A stretch of 64,000 nt of DNA from Acinetobacter puyangensis (GTDB taxonomy: Bacteria > Pseudomonadota > Gammaproteobacteria > Pseudomonadales > Moraxellaceae). The stretch is taken from the NCBI RefSeq assembly GCF_900096995.1, contig NZ_OANT01000003.1, forward strand, positions 124,001 through 188,000. Reading direction: 5' to 3'. Below are positions 29,590 to 38,837 of this stretch, one piece after another. A model generated the notes under the pieces. That model saw only the letters and a list, made by a program, of their open reading frames with translations. It had not been told where the DNA came from and did not search any database. The stretch's first letter is position 1; the number at the start of each line of letters is the position of its first letter. Made by a program: the position numbers and the translations under genes.

Positions 29590-29744
29590 TAACTTGTACC
29601 TACCAATATTTAGGCAGAATTTCATCTGGCTGCTATACGGGTGAAACCGTTTGGTATGATATAGTAAAGCAGGATTATGCCAAGTTAGGTGAAACCTCAC
29701 TGGTTTATGATATGTATAAATTAAGTTACAGTATGAGTAAGTGA
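29590..29744 (+). pseudogene. IS3-family orfB relic, segment 2
   Basis: After the IS630 right end an open frame reads SSGCYTGETVWYDIVKQD and then YAKLGETSLVYDMYKL. This resembles the IS3 OrfB stretch that reads SG..YGYR.....L..LGE.C..NRVYRLM, with several substitutions. It ends at 29744. Taken with segments 1 and 3 it fits one interrupted OrfB. Confidence is moderate because the match is divergent. Confidence 0.5.
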
Positions 29745-29815
29745 TATGCAGGCAGGAGAATACTTAAAATTTTTGCTTGCACAATAAAATTGCACATAAG
29801 TATACGATAAATTTA

Positions 29816-30529
29816 GGGGCTGTAGTAGATTAGAACAGTGACAATTTACTTTTATGAAGATAACTAGATGTAAATTAAATAAAAAAACTCAAAGGAAGTT
29901 GGTTGAGTTTTTTATAGCAGAAGTAACCGCTAGAACAGCAGCAGATTTACTTGGTATTCAACCTAATTCTGCTGCTTTGTTTTATAGAAAAATACGTCAA
30001 GTCATTATGTATCATCTTGACCAAGATGCCATAGATGTCTTTGAGGGGCAAATTGAGTTAGATGAAAGTTATTTTGGTGGTGTTCGTAAGGGTAAACGTG
30101 GGCGTGGCGCTGCTGGAAAAGTAGCCGTATTCGGTATGCTTAAACGTGGTGGAAAAGTTTATGTCAAGATTTTTCCAGATACTAAGACAGCAACCTTAAT
30201 GCCGTTAATTACTAGAAAAATTGCTCCAGATAGCATTGTTTATACAGATAGCTATCGTAGTAGCTATAACGCTATTGATGTAAGTGATTTTAGCCATCAT
30301 AGAATTAATCATTCAGAAAAATTTGTTGAAGATAAAAACCATATCAATGGTGTAGAAAATTTCTGGAATCAAGCAAAAAGAGTACTCAGAAAATATAATG
30401 GTATTGACCGAAATGCCTTTATATTGTTTATTAAGGAATGTGAATTTCGATTTAACTATGGTAGTCCAAAACAGCAGCTAAAAACACTACTCATTTGGAC
30501 AGGTATTTAGGCTTATCTACTACAGCCCC
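29816..30529 (+). mobile_element. Intact IS1595-type (IS1016-like) insertion sequence
   Basis: The 714-bp element is bounded by inverted repeats GGGGCTGTAGTAGAT (left) and the complement ATCTACTACAGCCCC (right). A perfect 8-bp target duplication, TAAATTTA, flanks it at 29808-29815 and 30530-30537. One full transposase gene fills it. The perfect ends and duplication suggest a recent insertion, later than decay of the surrounding IS3 and IS630 sequences. Confidence 0.93.
29854..30510 (+). CDS. IS1595-family transposase
   Basis: The 218-residue product is the compact transposase of IS1016-like elements. It has an N-terminal helix-turn-helix (TARTAADLLGIQPNSAALFY). The DDE-like catalytic domain includes IELDESYFGGVRKGKRGRG, VYTDSYRSSYNAI and GVENFWNQAKRVLRKYNG, with the C-terminal FRFNYG. 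The frame is complete with no stop or shift, so it is probably functional. Confidence 0.93.
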   Translation: MKITRCKLNKKTQRKLVEFFIAEVTARTAADLLGIQPNSAALFYRKIRQVIMYHLDQDAIDVFEGQIELDESYFGGVRKGKRGRGAAGKVAVFGMLKRGGKVYVKIFPDTKTATLMPLITRKIAPDSIVYTDSYRSSYNAIDVSDFSHHRINHSEKFVEDKNHINGVENFWNQAKRVLRKYNGIDRNAFILFIKECEFRFNYGSPKQQLKTLLIWTGI

Positions 30530-30537
30530 TAAATTTA

Positions 30538-30847
30538 TATCGTCGCTTGCCCACAGCACTGAATCTTTTAGACTGGCAATTTAAAGTGACTGACTCTGAT
30601 CAAGTCAGCAGAATTGATATTATCTATATGCGAACCGAACCAAAGGAGGTCATTTATATTATGTGTCACGCAGAGGCAGTCGGGGCAATGCTGTAACTAA
30701 AAGTTTTTTCAAATCTTGGAAGAGTCTATTGTGTATGATAGTGTAATTTCTACCTGAAAAAAAGCGAAGGCAAACTTGTTTGAGTATATTGAAGTTTCCT
30801 ATAATCGGATTATATGCCATTCTGCTAAATGGCTAGCTAAGCGGTGA
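30538..30847 (+). pseudogene. IS3-family orfB relic, segment 3
   Basis: Read over three frames, this shows LNLLDWQFKVTDSDQV...IDIIYMRTE (the start of the rve domain, normally DRQF....Q.W..DITYI.T). A deletion brings it next to SRRGSRGNAVTKSFF (normally MSR.GN..DNA..ESFF). KANLFEYIEVSYNRIICHSA follows (normally IFEYIE.FYNR.R.HSA). The catalytic middle of OrfB is missing. It is separated from segment 2 only by the IS1595 insertion. Confidence 0.75.
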
Positions 30848-30862
30848 AGCCATTTAGCAGAA
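30820..30862. repeat. Perfect 15-bp inverted repeat at the scar edge
   Basis: TTCTGCTAAATGGCT (30820-30834) and AGCCATTTAGCAGAA (30848-30862) enclose 13 bases. The left arm lies in the IS3 OrfB C-terminal coding remnant. It lacks a T-tract in the wzx direction, so it is a poor terminator. Confidence 0.6.
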
Positions 30863-30925
30863 ATATTTTACTAGTTTAGATGGATTAACTATCCATAATA
30901 TGATTTAGGGTCAAATGTAACTATT

Positions 30926-32458
30926 TTATTTTTTTAACCTATTTAATTTTTCTTTAATTAAGTTGAAAATAAATTCTTTTTCAATTTTTTTTAGTATAAA
31001 TGTGTAGAAAACAATTAAAGAGATTGAAAAGTTGATAAATATTGATAGAAAAAAACTAAAAGCATTATTTTTAAAGGGTAATAAATTTAAAGTATATAGT
31101 GTTAATACATAAATGATACAAATTAGTAAAATGTTTTTAAAGAATATTTTTAAAATAAATTCTGAAAAGTTGATAAGGGGGAAAATATTTTTAACTATAA
31201 ATAAACTTATGAAGCTGCTAATAATGGTGGAGGAAATAAAAACTATATATGGTACAAATGGATATTTATATAATGTTAAAGAAAAATAACTAGCTGGAAT
31301 ACATAGTAACAGTATTGTGCCTGAAATTAAACTTAGTGCTCTGATATTTCCATGAGCATGAATAATAAATTTTAAAGGTAAGAAAATAACTGATATAATG
31401 CTATTAATAATCATTAAGGAAATAAAAATACTTAGATATTCTGGAACGGATGTTAACCATAAGTGTAAAACAAAATCTATATTTACTAAAATAGGAATTG
31501 ATAGAAGAGAAATCAAAAAAGGAGATAATTTACTACTAATAAGCACTAATTCCAAAGTTCTTTTATAATCTCCTTGAGAATAGGATTTTAAAATTTGTGG
31601 TCTAACTGCAGTCATGAAGTTTTGAGATAGAATCATAAGTCCAATATTAACTTGGTTAGTTAGACCTATCGTTGCATTGATAGCAACCCCAAAGAATTTA
31701 TTTTGTATAATATCTGTCCCATTTGTTCTAACAACTACTGAGAAATTACCATACAAATCCCAAAGGAAAAAACTCATTATTTTCTTAAATTCTGTTAAAC
31801 TAAAATATAATTTAAAAGAACATTCCTGAAAATTTCTCATACAATAAAGAATATACATTATCTTTATAATAATGGTTGTTAAACATATTGATATGGAGTA
31901 TAAGATTAACTTATCAGAATCGGTATAATAAACTATATATGATGTAATTAATTTAAATATTGCTTCAATTATAGAGAAATATGCATAAACGGACATTTTT
32001 TCATTTGATATTATAAGTGCATCAAAAGGCACATTGGTTATTGTGAAAAATGTTGTTAATACAATTAAATGAAAAACAAAGTTGGCTGCATCTAGCCTAT
32101 GTATAGGAATATTCAAATGATTATTTAAATACCATAAGCCGAATGTTTCTAAAAAAACAACTATAAGTAAGCCTAAACAAATATGAATATAATGGCTGGT
32201 ATTAAATAAAATGACTCTTTTTTCTAGCGTTAATTTTTCGGATATACTAAAAAATCTACTTGTGGCTGTACTTAAAGATGAGGTTAAAAATGAAGAGAGT
32301 AGTACTAATCCCCCTACGATACTATAAATTCCATAATCAATAATCCCCAACGAATGCAAAATAACTCTGGTAGTATATAAACCTATAATTAATATGACTA
32401 CCATTCTTATGTATAAGAAAATTGTATTTTTTAAAATTTTAGTATTTTGATTTTGCAT
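30926..32458 (-). CDS. wzx: Polysaccharide repeat-unit flippase (Wzx)
   Basis: The 510-residue polytopic inner-membrane protein of the MATE-like polysaccharide transporter group flips undecaprenyl-linked repeat units to the periplasm. The N-terminal KNTIFLYIRMVVILIIGLYT leads into VILHSLGIIDYGIYSIVGG, the typical Wzx start. About 12 to 14 hydrophobic helices follow. The coding DNA is very AT-rich (codons dominated by A/T), unlike core genes, suggesting transfer. It is the last gene of a leftward pair with the glycosyltransferase at 32499-33287. Confidence 0.88.
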   Translation of the reverse strand: MQNQNTKILKNTIFLYIRMVVILIIGLYTTRVILHSLGIIDYGIYSIVGGLVLLSSFLTSSLSTATSRFFSISEKLTLEKRVILFNTSHYIHICLGLLIVVFLETFGLWYLNNHLNIPIHRLDAANFVFHLIVLTTFFTITNVPFDALIISNEKMSVYAYFSIIEAIFKLITSYIVYYTDSDKLILYSISICLTTIIIKIMYILYCMRNFQECSFKLYFSLTEFKKIMSFFLWDLYGNFSVVVRTNGTDIIQNKFFGVAINATIGLTNQVNIGLMILSQNFMTAVRPQILKSYSQGDYKRTLELVLISSKLSPFLISLLSIPILVNIDFVLHLWLTSVPEYLSIFISLMIINSIISVIFLPLKFIIHAHGNIRALSLISGTILLLCIPASYFSLTLYKYPFVPYIVFISSTIISSFISLFIVKNIFPLINFSEFILKIFFKNILLICIIYVLTLYTLNLLPFKNNAFSFFLSIFINFSISLIVFYTFILKKIEKEFIFNLIKEKLNRLKK

Positions 32459-32498
32459 ACTTTAAAAAGCCAATCTATTGAAAATTAAAGATAAAATG

Positions 32499-33287
32499 TT
32501 AATTGAGTTCTTTTATTCCAAAATCTATTAAAAAACTTTGAGTAGCTTTTTTGCTATTCCACCAATGAAATTTGCTGGAAGAAAATCTTGAATGATTAAC
32601 GGAGGTTCCAACATTATATAATACGGCTGGGAACTCTAGGAATTTAATTTTTTTCTGATTTTCTTTAAATGAATTTAACGAAAATTTGTGAGATCCTAAT
32701 GTATTGGTAATAAAAATGTCATTAAAATTGTTCTTAATATCAGAAATAGAAAAATTAGTAGAATGAAACTTTAAGTTGGTATCAATCTCTAATGCTTCAG
32801 TTGAGAAAATAAAACATGATCCACATGTTTCATAAAAATTATCCATTTTTTTTATTCTTTGTGTGCTTGCATTAAATTTAAATCCTGTATTTACAACAAA
32901 TAAGTCATAATACTCAGAGTTTAATATGTAATCTACTAAATTTATATTGATGAAATCATCTGAATCTATAATCATAATATATTTTGGACTAAACTGTAAT
33001 CCAAATAATATTGAAGCACATAACTTTGATCCTTTATCTAGTCTAATATCTTCATAAGAAATTTTCCCAGTTTCTTTATAGGACTTAGGGATGTCAATAT
33101 CTAGTTGTACTGCTTTAACAAAACTGGGAAAACGAATATCTGGAATTTCATTGAAACAAATAATTAATTTAAAATTCTGATTTTTTTGATGAGATAATGA
33201 ATCTATTAATTTATTCAATAAGGAAATTTTTTTATTGTAGTCTTCACAAGCTTGGGGGTGAATCATAGAAGTAACAAATAATAACAT
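32499..33287 (-). CDS. Glycosyltransferase, probable GT-A fold
   Basis: The 262-residue protein starts MLLFVTSMIHPQACEDY. Residues 35-50 contain NQNFKLIICFNEIPDI, and the acidic metal/nucleotide-binding motif MIIDSDDFIN is near residue 107, which supports a GT-A-type glycosyltransferase. A Cys-Gly-Ser-Cys motif, ETCGSCFIFS, occurs later. It is AT-rich and 40 bases upstream of wzx, transcribed with it. The donor and acceptor sugars cannot be assigned. Confidence 0.7.
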   Translation of the reverse strand: MLLFVTSMIHPQACEDYNKKISLLNKLIDSLSHQKNQNFKLIICFNEIPDIRFPSFVKAVQLDIDIPKSYKETGKISYEDIRLDKGSKLCASILFGLQFSPKYIMIIDSDDFININLVDYILNSEYYDLFVVNTGFKFNASTQRIKKMDNFYETCGSCFIFSTEALEIDTNLKFHSTNFSISDIKNNFNDIFITNTLGSHKFSLNSFKENQKKIKFLEFPAVLYNVGTSVNHSRFSSSKFHWWNSKKATQSFLIDFGIKELN

Positions 33288-33578
33288 ATAGATACCGTAA
33301 TTTGAGGCTTTAACCTTGTTCTACATTAACAATTTGCTTTTCATAATGCAATATTGGTTTTAGTTAAATTTTATGCTTTTATGATATATTTGTAATATAA
33401 AGAATTGTTTTCGTTGTGAAATAAGTAATCTGAGCATTTTATGCATTGGAATTGGCGCAAAAAAATGCTTCAATGCTCTCATCTTGATAGAACTGATTCT
33501 AGTAAAGAAAGTAGTTTGATTGGAAGAGTGGTTTTTATACGAAAACTTTTTAAGGTGTTGTGATGGGGTGGAAAACTC

Positions 33579-34376
33579 ATGGTTTTTAATTTAATGCAAA
33601 GTGCATTTAATAAGCGTATTTTTGGTTGGAAACGTGGAGATAATCAACCTAATGTTGGTGATGAGCTAGCAATAAAAATTGTAAAAGAGATATTGGCTTT
33701 TAGAGATATCAATGAAAATTTTTTTAGGAATAGAAAAGGAAAGTTACTTTCAATTGGTTCTGTGATGCATTTTGCAAAAAATGGAGATGTTATTTGGGGT
33801 ACAGGGGTAAATGGTAAAGTTAATGAAAATTTACATACTTTTTCCCGGTTGGATGTGAGAGCAGTTAGAGGTCCTAGAACCGCTAAGTTTTTAAAAGAGA
33901 GAGGGATAACTGTGAAGGAGGTGTATGGTGATCCAGCACTTCTAACACCACTTTTTTTCCCAAAAGAAGCATTTGTAGAGAATGAGCCAGAGAGAGATTT
34001 TATTATTATACCTCATATGAGTGAGATGGCTGAATTTTCTAAATCTTACTCTGAGGAAGTTTTATGTAGTCCTTTACAATTATCCTATCCATTTTTAAAG
34101 AAGCTGTTATCTGCCAAACAAGTATATTCCAGTTCACTTCATGGGATAATATTAGCAGAAGCATATGGTATTCCTGTAGTTTGGTTACAATCTGCAAATG
34201 GAGAAGATGATTTTAAGTATCATGATTATTATGAAGGAACGGGGCGTTTTTCATATGAGGAAACTTTTGTTTTTGAAAAATTTAAATGTATTAGATATAG
34301 TGAAATTAAGGATTTGTATTCGATACAAAAGGATTTATTGACAGTGTTTCCTTATGATTTTTGGGATAATGCATAG
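33579..34376 (+). CDS. Polysaccharide pyruvyl transferase family protein
   Basis: The 265-residue protein is of the PS_pyruv_trans superfamily, which adds ketal pyruvate to sugars in polysaccharides; some relatives act as glycosyltransferases. Seen are NVGDELAIKIVKEIL near the start, IWGTGVNGK, RAVRGPRTAKFL, VYGDPALLTPLFF, and the conserved YSSSLHGIILAEAYGIPVVW. It is the first gene of a rightward run to the wzy candidate and starts after GGGGTGGAAA. Pyruvylation of the capsule is therefore possible but not shown. Confidence 0.82.
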   Translation: MVFNLMQSAFNKRIFGWKRGDNQPNVGDELAIKIVKEILAFRDINENFFRNRKGKLLSIGSVMHFAKNGDVIWGTGVNGKVNENLHTFSRLDVRAVRGPRTAKFLKERGITVKEVYGDPALLTPLFFPKEAFVENEPERDFIIIPHMSEMAEFSKSYSEEVLCSPLQLSYPFLKKLLSAKQVYSSSLHGIILAEAYGIPVVWLQSANGEDDFKYHDYYEGTGRFSYEETFVFEKFKCIRYSEIKDLYSIQKDLLTVFPYDFWDNA

Positions 34377-34401
34377 TTTAAATAAATGAGCTTTTAATAA
34401 C

Positions 34402-35370
34402 ATGAGTAAAATATATTATTTCCCTGAAGGTACTCAGACAAATGCATATTGTAAGCGTATGCAGGATTTACTTTCTAATTATGGTGAAATTTGTAAAGTC
34501 GAAAAATCAGAATTTATTAAAAACATGATGTTATTTAAGCGTCAAGATGTTTTTGTTGTTAATTGGCTGGAAAATAAGATTGTTAATAAAAAGGGAGGAA
34601 TTAGTATTTATGGTTTCTTTAAAATACTGATATTTTTTTTGGTTTTTAGACTATTTTTCAGAAAATTTATTTTTGTTAGACATAATCACTATCCTCATGG
34701 TTGTACAAAAAAAAGTGCTCAAAATGCTAAATTTTTAGTGAATTTATTAGAATTGATATCACATGAAGTCATGATACATTCTCTTCCTGATGTGTCTGGT
34801 GGGCAAAAATATGTGCCTCATCCTTTATATAATAAGATTGAAGGTGTTCGACCTTTAAATATAGGCATTAATAATTTTGTTATTTTTGGTAGAATTATTC
34901 GGTATAAAAAAATTGAAGAAGTTATATTATCTTTTCCTAAACATTTGAAGCTAACGATTGCAGGAAAGTGTGAAGATGAGTTGTATTTACTAGAATTAAA
35001 GGAATTAATTAATAATAGGAAAAATATTGAAATCATTTCAGATTTTCTTTCGGATGAACAAGTAAAAGAATTGATTTTAAATAGTCAAGGTATGTTACTT
35101 ACTCATAATGATAATGATATGATTGTATCCGGTAGTTTTTTTTATGCGATGTCTATATTGAGTAAAGTGTATAGTTTGCGTACTCCTTTTTTTAGTTGGG
35201 CTGAAAGTGAATTAGGTAATGGATATATAGAAGTATTTGATGAGTTACAGCAAATGTTATTAAGCATATCTTCTTCAGGTGAAAGATTTAAGAATGAATT
35301 TAAAAAATCACCAAATGAATTGTTTGGTGATGATATTGTGGTAGAAAAATTAGGTGAAATTTTAGGTTAG
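34402..35370 (+). CDS. Glycosyltransferase family protein
   Basis: The 322-residue protein has a GT-B-like layout. An N-terminal half carries a hydrophobic stretch ([21 protein letters not shown]) that could hold it to the membrane, followed by [10 protein letters not shown]-terminal half has [18 protein letters not shown], comparable to the FVGR/FGRI...KG entry of GT4 enzymes, and [11 protein letters not shown] later E-E loop is less clear. It is AT-rich and sits between the pyruvyl transferase and ugd. Sugar specificity is unknown. Confidence 0.75.
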   Translation: MSKIYYFPEGTQTNAYCKRMQDLLSNYGEICKVEKSEFIKNMMLFKRQDVFVVNWLENKIVNKKGGISIYGFFKILIFFLVFRLFFRKFIFVRHNHYPHGCTKKSAQNAKFLVNLLELISHEVMIHSLPDVSGGQKYVPHPLYNKIEGVRPLNIGINNFVIFGRIIRYKKIEEVILSFPKHLKLTIAGKCEDELYLLELKELINNRKNIEIISDFLSDEQVKELILNSQGMLLTHNDNDMIVSGSFFYAMSILSKVYSLRTPFFSWAESELGNGYIEVFDELQQMLLSISSSGERFKNEFKKSPNELFGDDIVVEKLGEILG

Positions 35371-35378
35371 GCAGAAAT

Positions 35379-36545
35379 ATGGAAAAGATCACAATAGTAG
35401 GAACTGGTTATGTGGGATTATCTAATGCAATGTTGTTTAGTCAACAACATTATGTTATTGCACTAGATATAGACCCGGCACGTATTGAGCAGTTAAACAA
35501 AAAGATTTCTCCTATTCAGGACGATTTAATTGAACAGTATTTAAAACGGGTTATAAATTTTAAAGCAACACTGAATCCAAAAAGTGCATATCAAAATGCA
35601 GAAGTGATAATTATTGCAACACCAACTAATTATGATGAAGCAACCAACTATTTTGATACTAGTTCAATAGAACAGGTTTTACAGAATTTAAATGACTTTC
35701 AAAGTCAGGCAATTATTGTGATTAAATCTACTATTCCTGTCGGTTTTACTCAAAAAGTTCAAGCGCAATTTCCACAATTAAAAATTATTTTTTCACCTGA
35801 ATTCCTGCGTGAAGGGAAAGCTTTGTATGATAATTTATATCCATCACGTATTGTTGTGGGAGATAAATCTGAAATAGGGCAAAAAATTGGTAATTTATTT
35901 AAGGAGAATTGTTTAAAACCAGAGGTCGAGGTTTTATTGATGGATGCTACTGAAGCAGAGGCAGTTAAATTATTCTCAAATACTTATTTGGCAATGCGAG
36001 TAGCTTACTTTAATGAGTTAGATACTTATTGTGCGTCTCGTGGATTAAATTCCAAGGATATCATTGAGGCTGTTGGTTTGGATCCTCGGATAGGAACACA
36101 TTATAATAATCCATCATTTGGTTATGGAGGGTATTGCTTGCCAAAAGATACCAAACAATTACTTGCGAATTATAGTGATGTACCGCAAAATTTAATTAGT
36201 GCTATTATTTCTTCAAATACCACACGTAAAGACTTTATTGCGGAACAAATTTTGCTGCAAAATCCAAAGATTGTAGGTGTTTATCGGTTGGTGATGAAAG
36301 CAGGTTCAGATAATTTTAGGCAAAGTGCTATACAAGGTATTATGAAGCGCTTAAAAGCTAAGGGCGTAGAAGTGATTGTCTATGAGCCTGCTTTACGTGA
36401 AGCTAGTTTTTACAAATCTACTGTAGTTAAAGATTTAGAAGCTTTTAAACTACAGGCAGATGTAATTGTGACAAATCGTATGGTAAAAGAGTTATCAGAT
36501 GTATGTGATAAAGTTTTTACACGCGATTTGTTTGGGGACAATTAA
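35379..36545 (+). CDS. ugd: UDP-glucose 6-dehydrogenase
   Basis: It oxidises UDP-glucose twice to UDP-glucuronate using NAD. The 388-residue product has the Rossmann start [14 protein letters not shown], the central helix region [12 protein letters not shown], and the catalytic Cys253 in [11 protein letters not shown]. Length fits the short bacterial Ugd. It starts 9 bases after the preceding gene and its stop overlaps the next start (TAATG). Its presence implies glucuronic acid or a derivative in the polysaccharide. Confidence 0.95.
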   Translation: MEKITIVGTGYVGLSNAMLFSQQHYVIALDIDPARIEQLNKKISPIQDDLIEQYLKRVINFKATLNPKSAYQNAEVIIIATPTNYDEATNYFDTSSIEQVLQNLNDFQSQAIIVIKSTIPVGFTQKVQAQFPQLKIIFSPEFLREGKALYDNLYPSRIVVGDKSEIGQKIGNLFKENCLKPEVEVLLMDATEAEAVKLFSNTYLAMRVAYFNELDTYCASRGLNSKDIIEAVGLDPRIGTHYNNPSFGYGGYCLPKDTKQLLANYSDVPQNLISAIISSNTTRKDFIAEQILLQNPKIVGVYRLVMKAGSDNFRQSAIQGIMKRLKAKGVEVIVYEPALREASFYKSTVVKDLEAFKLQADVIVTNRMVKELSDVCDKVFTRDLFGDN

Positions 36546-37657
36546 TGCAAAAAAAAATAGTCTATTTTACACTACATGATATGTCTGATGTATCATCAGG
36601 TGTATCTAAGAAAATTAAATCTCAAATAAAGGCATTAGGGTGTTATGCTGATGTATATTTGGCATCTATAAATGATGATTATTTTATAATTCAGGATGTG
36701 AATGGTAAAGTAATTGAAAAAATAAAAATTGTTATACATAAGTATATTGAAAAGTATAAAATATATAATTTACTGCATGATTTTATTCAAAAAAACAATA
36801 TAAATGTATTCTATATTAGGCAATTTTTTTCTGATTTTTTATTTATTAGATTATTAACTAAATTAAAAATCGAAAATCATAAAATATTTAATGTACTTGA
36901 AATACCTACTTATCCATATGATTATGAGTCTAAGACATTAATTAAGAAAATATTTAATGGTATTGATAAATTTTATAGAACTAAGTATTATTTAGTTTTG
37001 GATAAAATTGTAACATATAGTTCAGATCAATATATATTTGATGTGCCATGTATTAATATTTCTAATGGGATAGATGAGAGGGAAATATTAAATAACTTAT
37101 TGAAAATTAAAAAAAATGCATCGATCAACTTTATTTCAGTATCTTCATTACAATATTGGCATGGTGTAGATCGGTTTATTGAAGGATTAAACAATTATTA
37201 TAAAAATAATCCAGAAATAATAGTTAAAATTTTTATTGTAGGTCCAGATAATGAAGAATCTAAGAGTTTAAAAAATAAAGTTAAAGAATATAATATTGTA
37301 AAATATGTGGAATTTAGTGGATATATGTCTGGAGATAAATTAGAGGAAATATATCAGAATTCAAATGTTGGTTTGGGTAGTTTAGGAAGACATCGTACAG
37401 GAATTGCAGATTTAAGTTCTTTGAAAAATAAAGAATACTGTGCAAAAGGTTTACCATTTATATATTCGGAAAATGATCGTGATTTTGATCAAACACAGTT
37501 TATTTATAAAGTCTCTCCTGATGATAAGCCAATAGAAATAGATTCCGTTATCAAATGGTATAATAGTCATCAATTTAATTCAGAAGAAATTGCAGAATAT
37601 GCAAAAAAATATATTTGGAAAAATCAAATGAAAGTGGTTCTCGATGATTTATATTGA
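36545..37657 (+). CDS. Glycosyltransferase (GT4-like)
   Basis: The 370-residue product has an N-terminal domain with DVSSGVSKKIKSQIKALG and a C-terminal domain with SVSSLQYWHGVDRFIEG (the donor-site entry loop of GT4 enzymes), KIFIVGPDNEE, and YQNSNVGLGSLGRHRTGI. The last stretch replaces the usual E-x7-E with SSLKNKEYCAKGLPFIY, which keeps the Glu. The very AT-rich sequence suggests transfer. It overlaps ugd by one base. It probably adds one sugar of the repeat unit. Confidence 0.8.
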   Translation: MQKKIVYFTLHDMSDVSSGVSKKIKSQIKALGCYADVYLASINDDYFIIQDVNGKVIEKIKIVIHKYIEKYKIYNLLHDFIQKNNINVFYIRQFFSDFLFIRLLTKLKIENHKIFNVLEIPTYPYDYESKTLIKKIFNGIDKFYRTKYYLVLDKIVTYSSDQYIFDVPCINISNGIDEREILNNLLKIKKNASINFISVSSLQYWHGVDRFIEGLNNYYKNNPEIIVKIFIVGPDNEESKSLKNKVKEYNIVKYVEFSGYMSGDKLEEIYQNSNVGLGSLGRHRTGIADLSSLKNKEYCAKGLPFIYSENDRDFDQTQFIYKVSPDDKPIEIDSVIKWYNSHQFNSEEIAEYAKKYIWKNQMKVVLDDLY

Positions 37658-37698
37658 ATTAATTTCAATTGGCTCTAATGAATTGTGTTGAGGTATAG

Positions 37699-38706
37699 AT
37701 GATTATTAAATATCGAACTATTTATCTAACTCTTATTTTAAGTTTTTTTATAGGAGTTTGTATACTTGGAGAGTTTGTTTTTTCGTCAACTATGGGCAAA
37801 GATGCCCTTCTTATTGCTAATATGGAAGTGGAAGATATTCAATTGGGTTCTTCTTATGGGATGATGGCATGGTTATACCAGATGATTCCTTCAAGTTTAA
37901 TATTAGTTGTGACAATTTTTATCGGTAGTATGTTTATATTAAATGTCTTTAAAGATGCTAATAAAAACTATAATTTATTATTGCTTTTATTTCTTTGTAG
38001 TGTTCCATGTGTTTTAACGATATCTTCTTTCCAAAAAGATCTAATATTAGTATTGTTTATTATACCAGTAACAATGCTGATTTTATCAAATATAAATAAT
38101 TTTGCAAAACTAATTCTAATATCCGCGATTTATATTTCCTATGCGGTAGTCTTTAGAAGTTATTATTATTTAATAACTATTTTATTTGTAGGAATTTATT
38201 TCTTTAAAGTTTCTAATGGCCATATCCGACTTTCAATTATTCTAGCTTCAATATGTGTGTTTCTTTTAATTCCTAATACTGTATATTACTCATTACAATC
38301 CTCACGAGATTTGGTAAATCTACACAGGGTTGGCGTTAATGGTGAAGGATATCGTACTGCATTTTTAAATCCATTATCGCCTGATTCTTTTTTTAATTTT
38401 TTATATAATTATGTATATGCTATTCTTCGGCTTAACTTTGGATTTTTCTTTAATTCTAGTATCAAAGATTTAGTTTTTATGATATATCCTCTTATTTACT
38501 ATTATTATGTTTTTAAAGGCTTGATATCTCAACAGGTTGATAAAAACTTTTTTGCAGCATCTTTAGTTTTATCACATGCTTTGGTGTATTTTTTATTTGA
38601 ACCGGATACGGGTTCTTATGCAAGACATTTATCATCCACATTGCCTTACTTGGCAATTGTTATTGCAAGTGGGTTTAATATGCAGAAAAAGTATAATTTT
38701 GATTGA
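37699..38706 (+). CDS. wzy: Candidate repeat-unit polymerase (Wzy-like)
   Basis: The 335-residue protein has about nine hydrophobic helices and a larger periplasmic loop near residues 195-225 (SLQSSRDLVNLHRVGVNGEG). Wzy proteins are poorly conserved, so the call rests on topology, length and position in a locus that otherwise lacks a polymerase. It is the last gene of the rightward run. An inverted repeat lies downstream at 38773-38802. Another polytopic function cannot be excluded. Confidence 0.65.
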   Translation: MIIKYRTIYLTLILSFFIGVCILGEFVFSSTMGKDALLIANMEVEDIQLGSSYGMMAWLYQMIPSSLILVVTIFIGSMFILNVFKDANKNYNLLLLLFLCSVPCVLTISSFQKDLILVLFIIPVTMLILSNINNFAKLILISAIYISYAVVFRSYYYLITILFVGIYFFKVSNGHIRLSIILASICVFLLIPNTVYYSLQSSRDLVNLHRVGVNGEGYRTAFLNPLSPDSFFNFLYNYVYAILRLNFGFFFNSSIKDLVFMIYPLIYYYYVFKGLISQQVDKNFFAASLVLSHALVYFLFEPDTGSYARHLSSTLPYLAIVIASGFNMQKKYNFD

Positions 38707-38772
38707 AATTGATTTTGTTACATAAATTGATTTAGCCCTATAAATAATGAATGAACATAGGTAAGCATCCGG

Positions 38773-38802
38773 TTAATTCGGCTTAAAATCAAGCGGAATT
38801 AA
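38773..38802. repeat. Inverted repeat between convergent wzy and glycosyltransferase genes
   Basis: TTAATTCGGCTT and AAGCGGAATTAA pair at 11 of 12 positions with a six-base loop. Its position between convergent stops suggests a transcription end, but T-tracts are lacking. Confidence 0.45.
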
Positions 38803-38837
38803 CTAGATAATTACTAAAATGTCAATAATCTAACACC

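Noticed and set aside
28697..30529. Composite transposon formed by the IS630-type and IS1595-type elements
   Set aside because: The elements are unrelated, one is dead, and the DNA between them reads as the older IS3 relic rather than cargo.
33433..33450. Sigma-54-like TTGGCGC...TGC upstream of the pyruvyl transferase gene
   Set aside because: The distance between the GG and GC pairs is one base too long, and the first box has G for A.
33441..33563. 40-codon frame upstream of the pyruvyl transferase gene
   Set aside because: Short, no recognisable domain, no clear Shine-Dalgarno. It could be a leader peptide, but nothing supports that beyond position.
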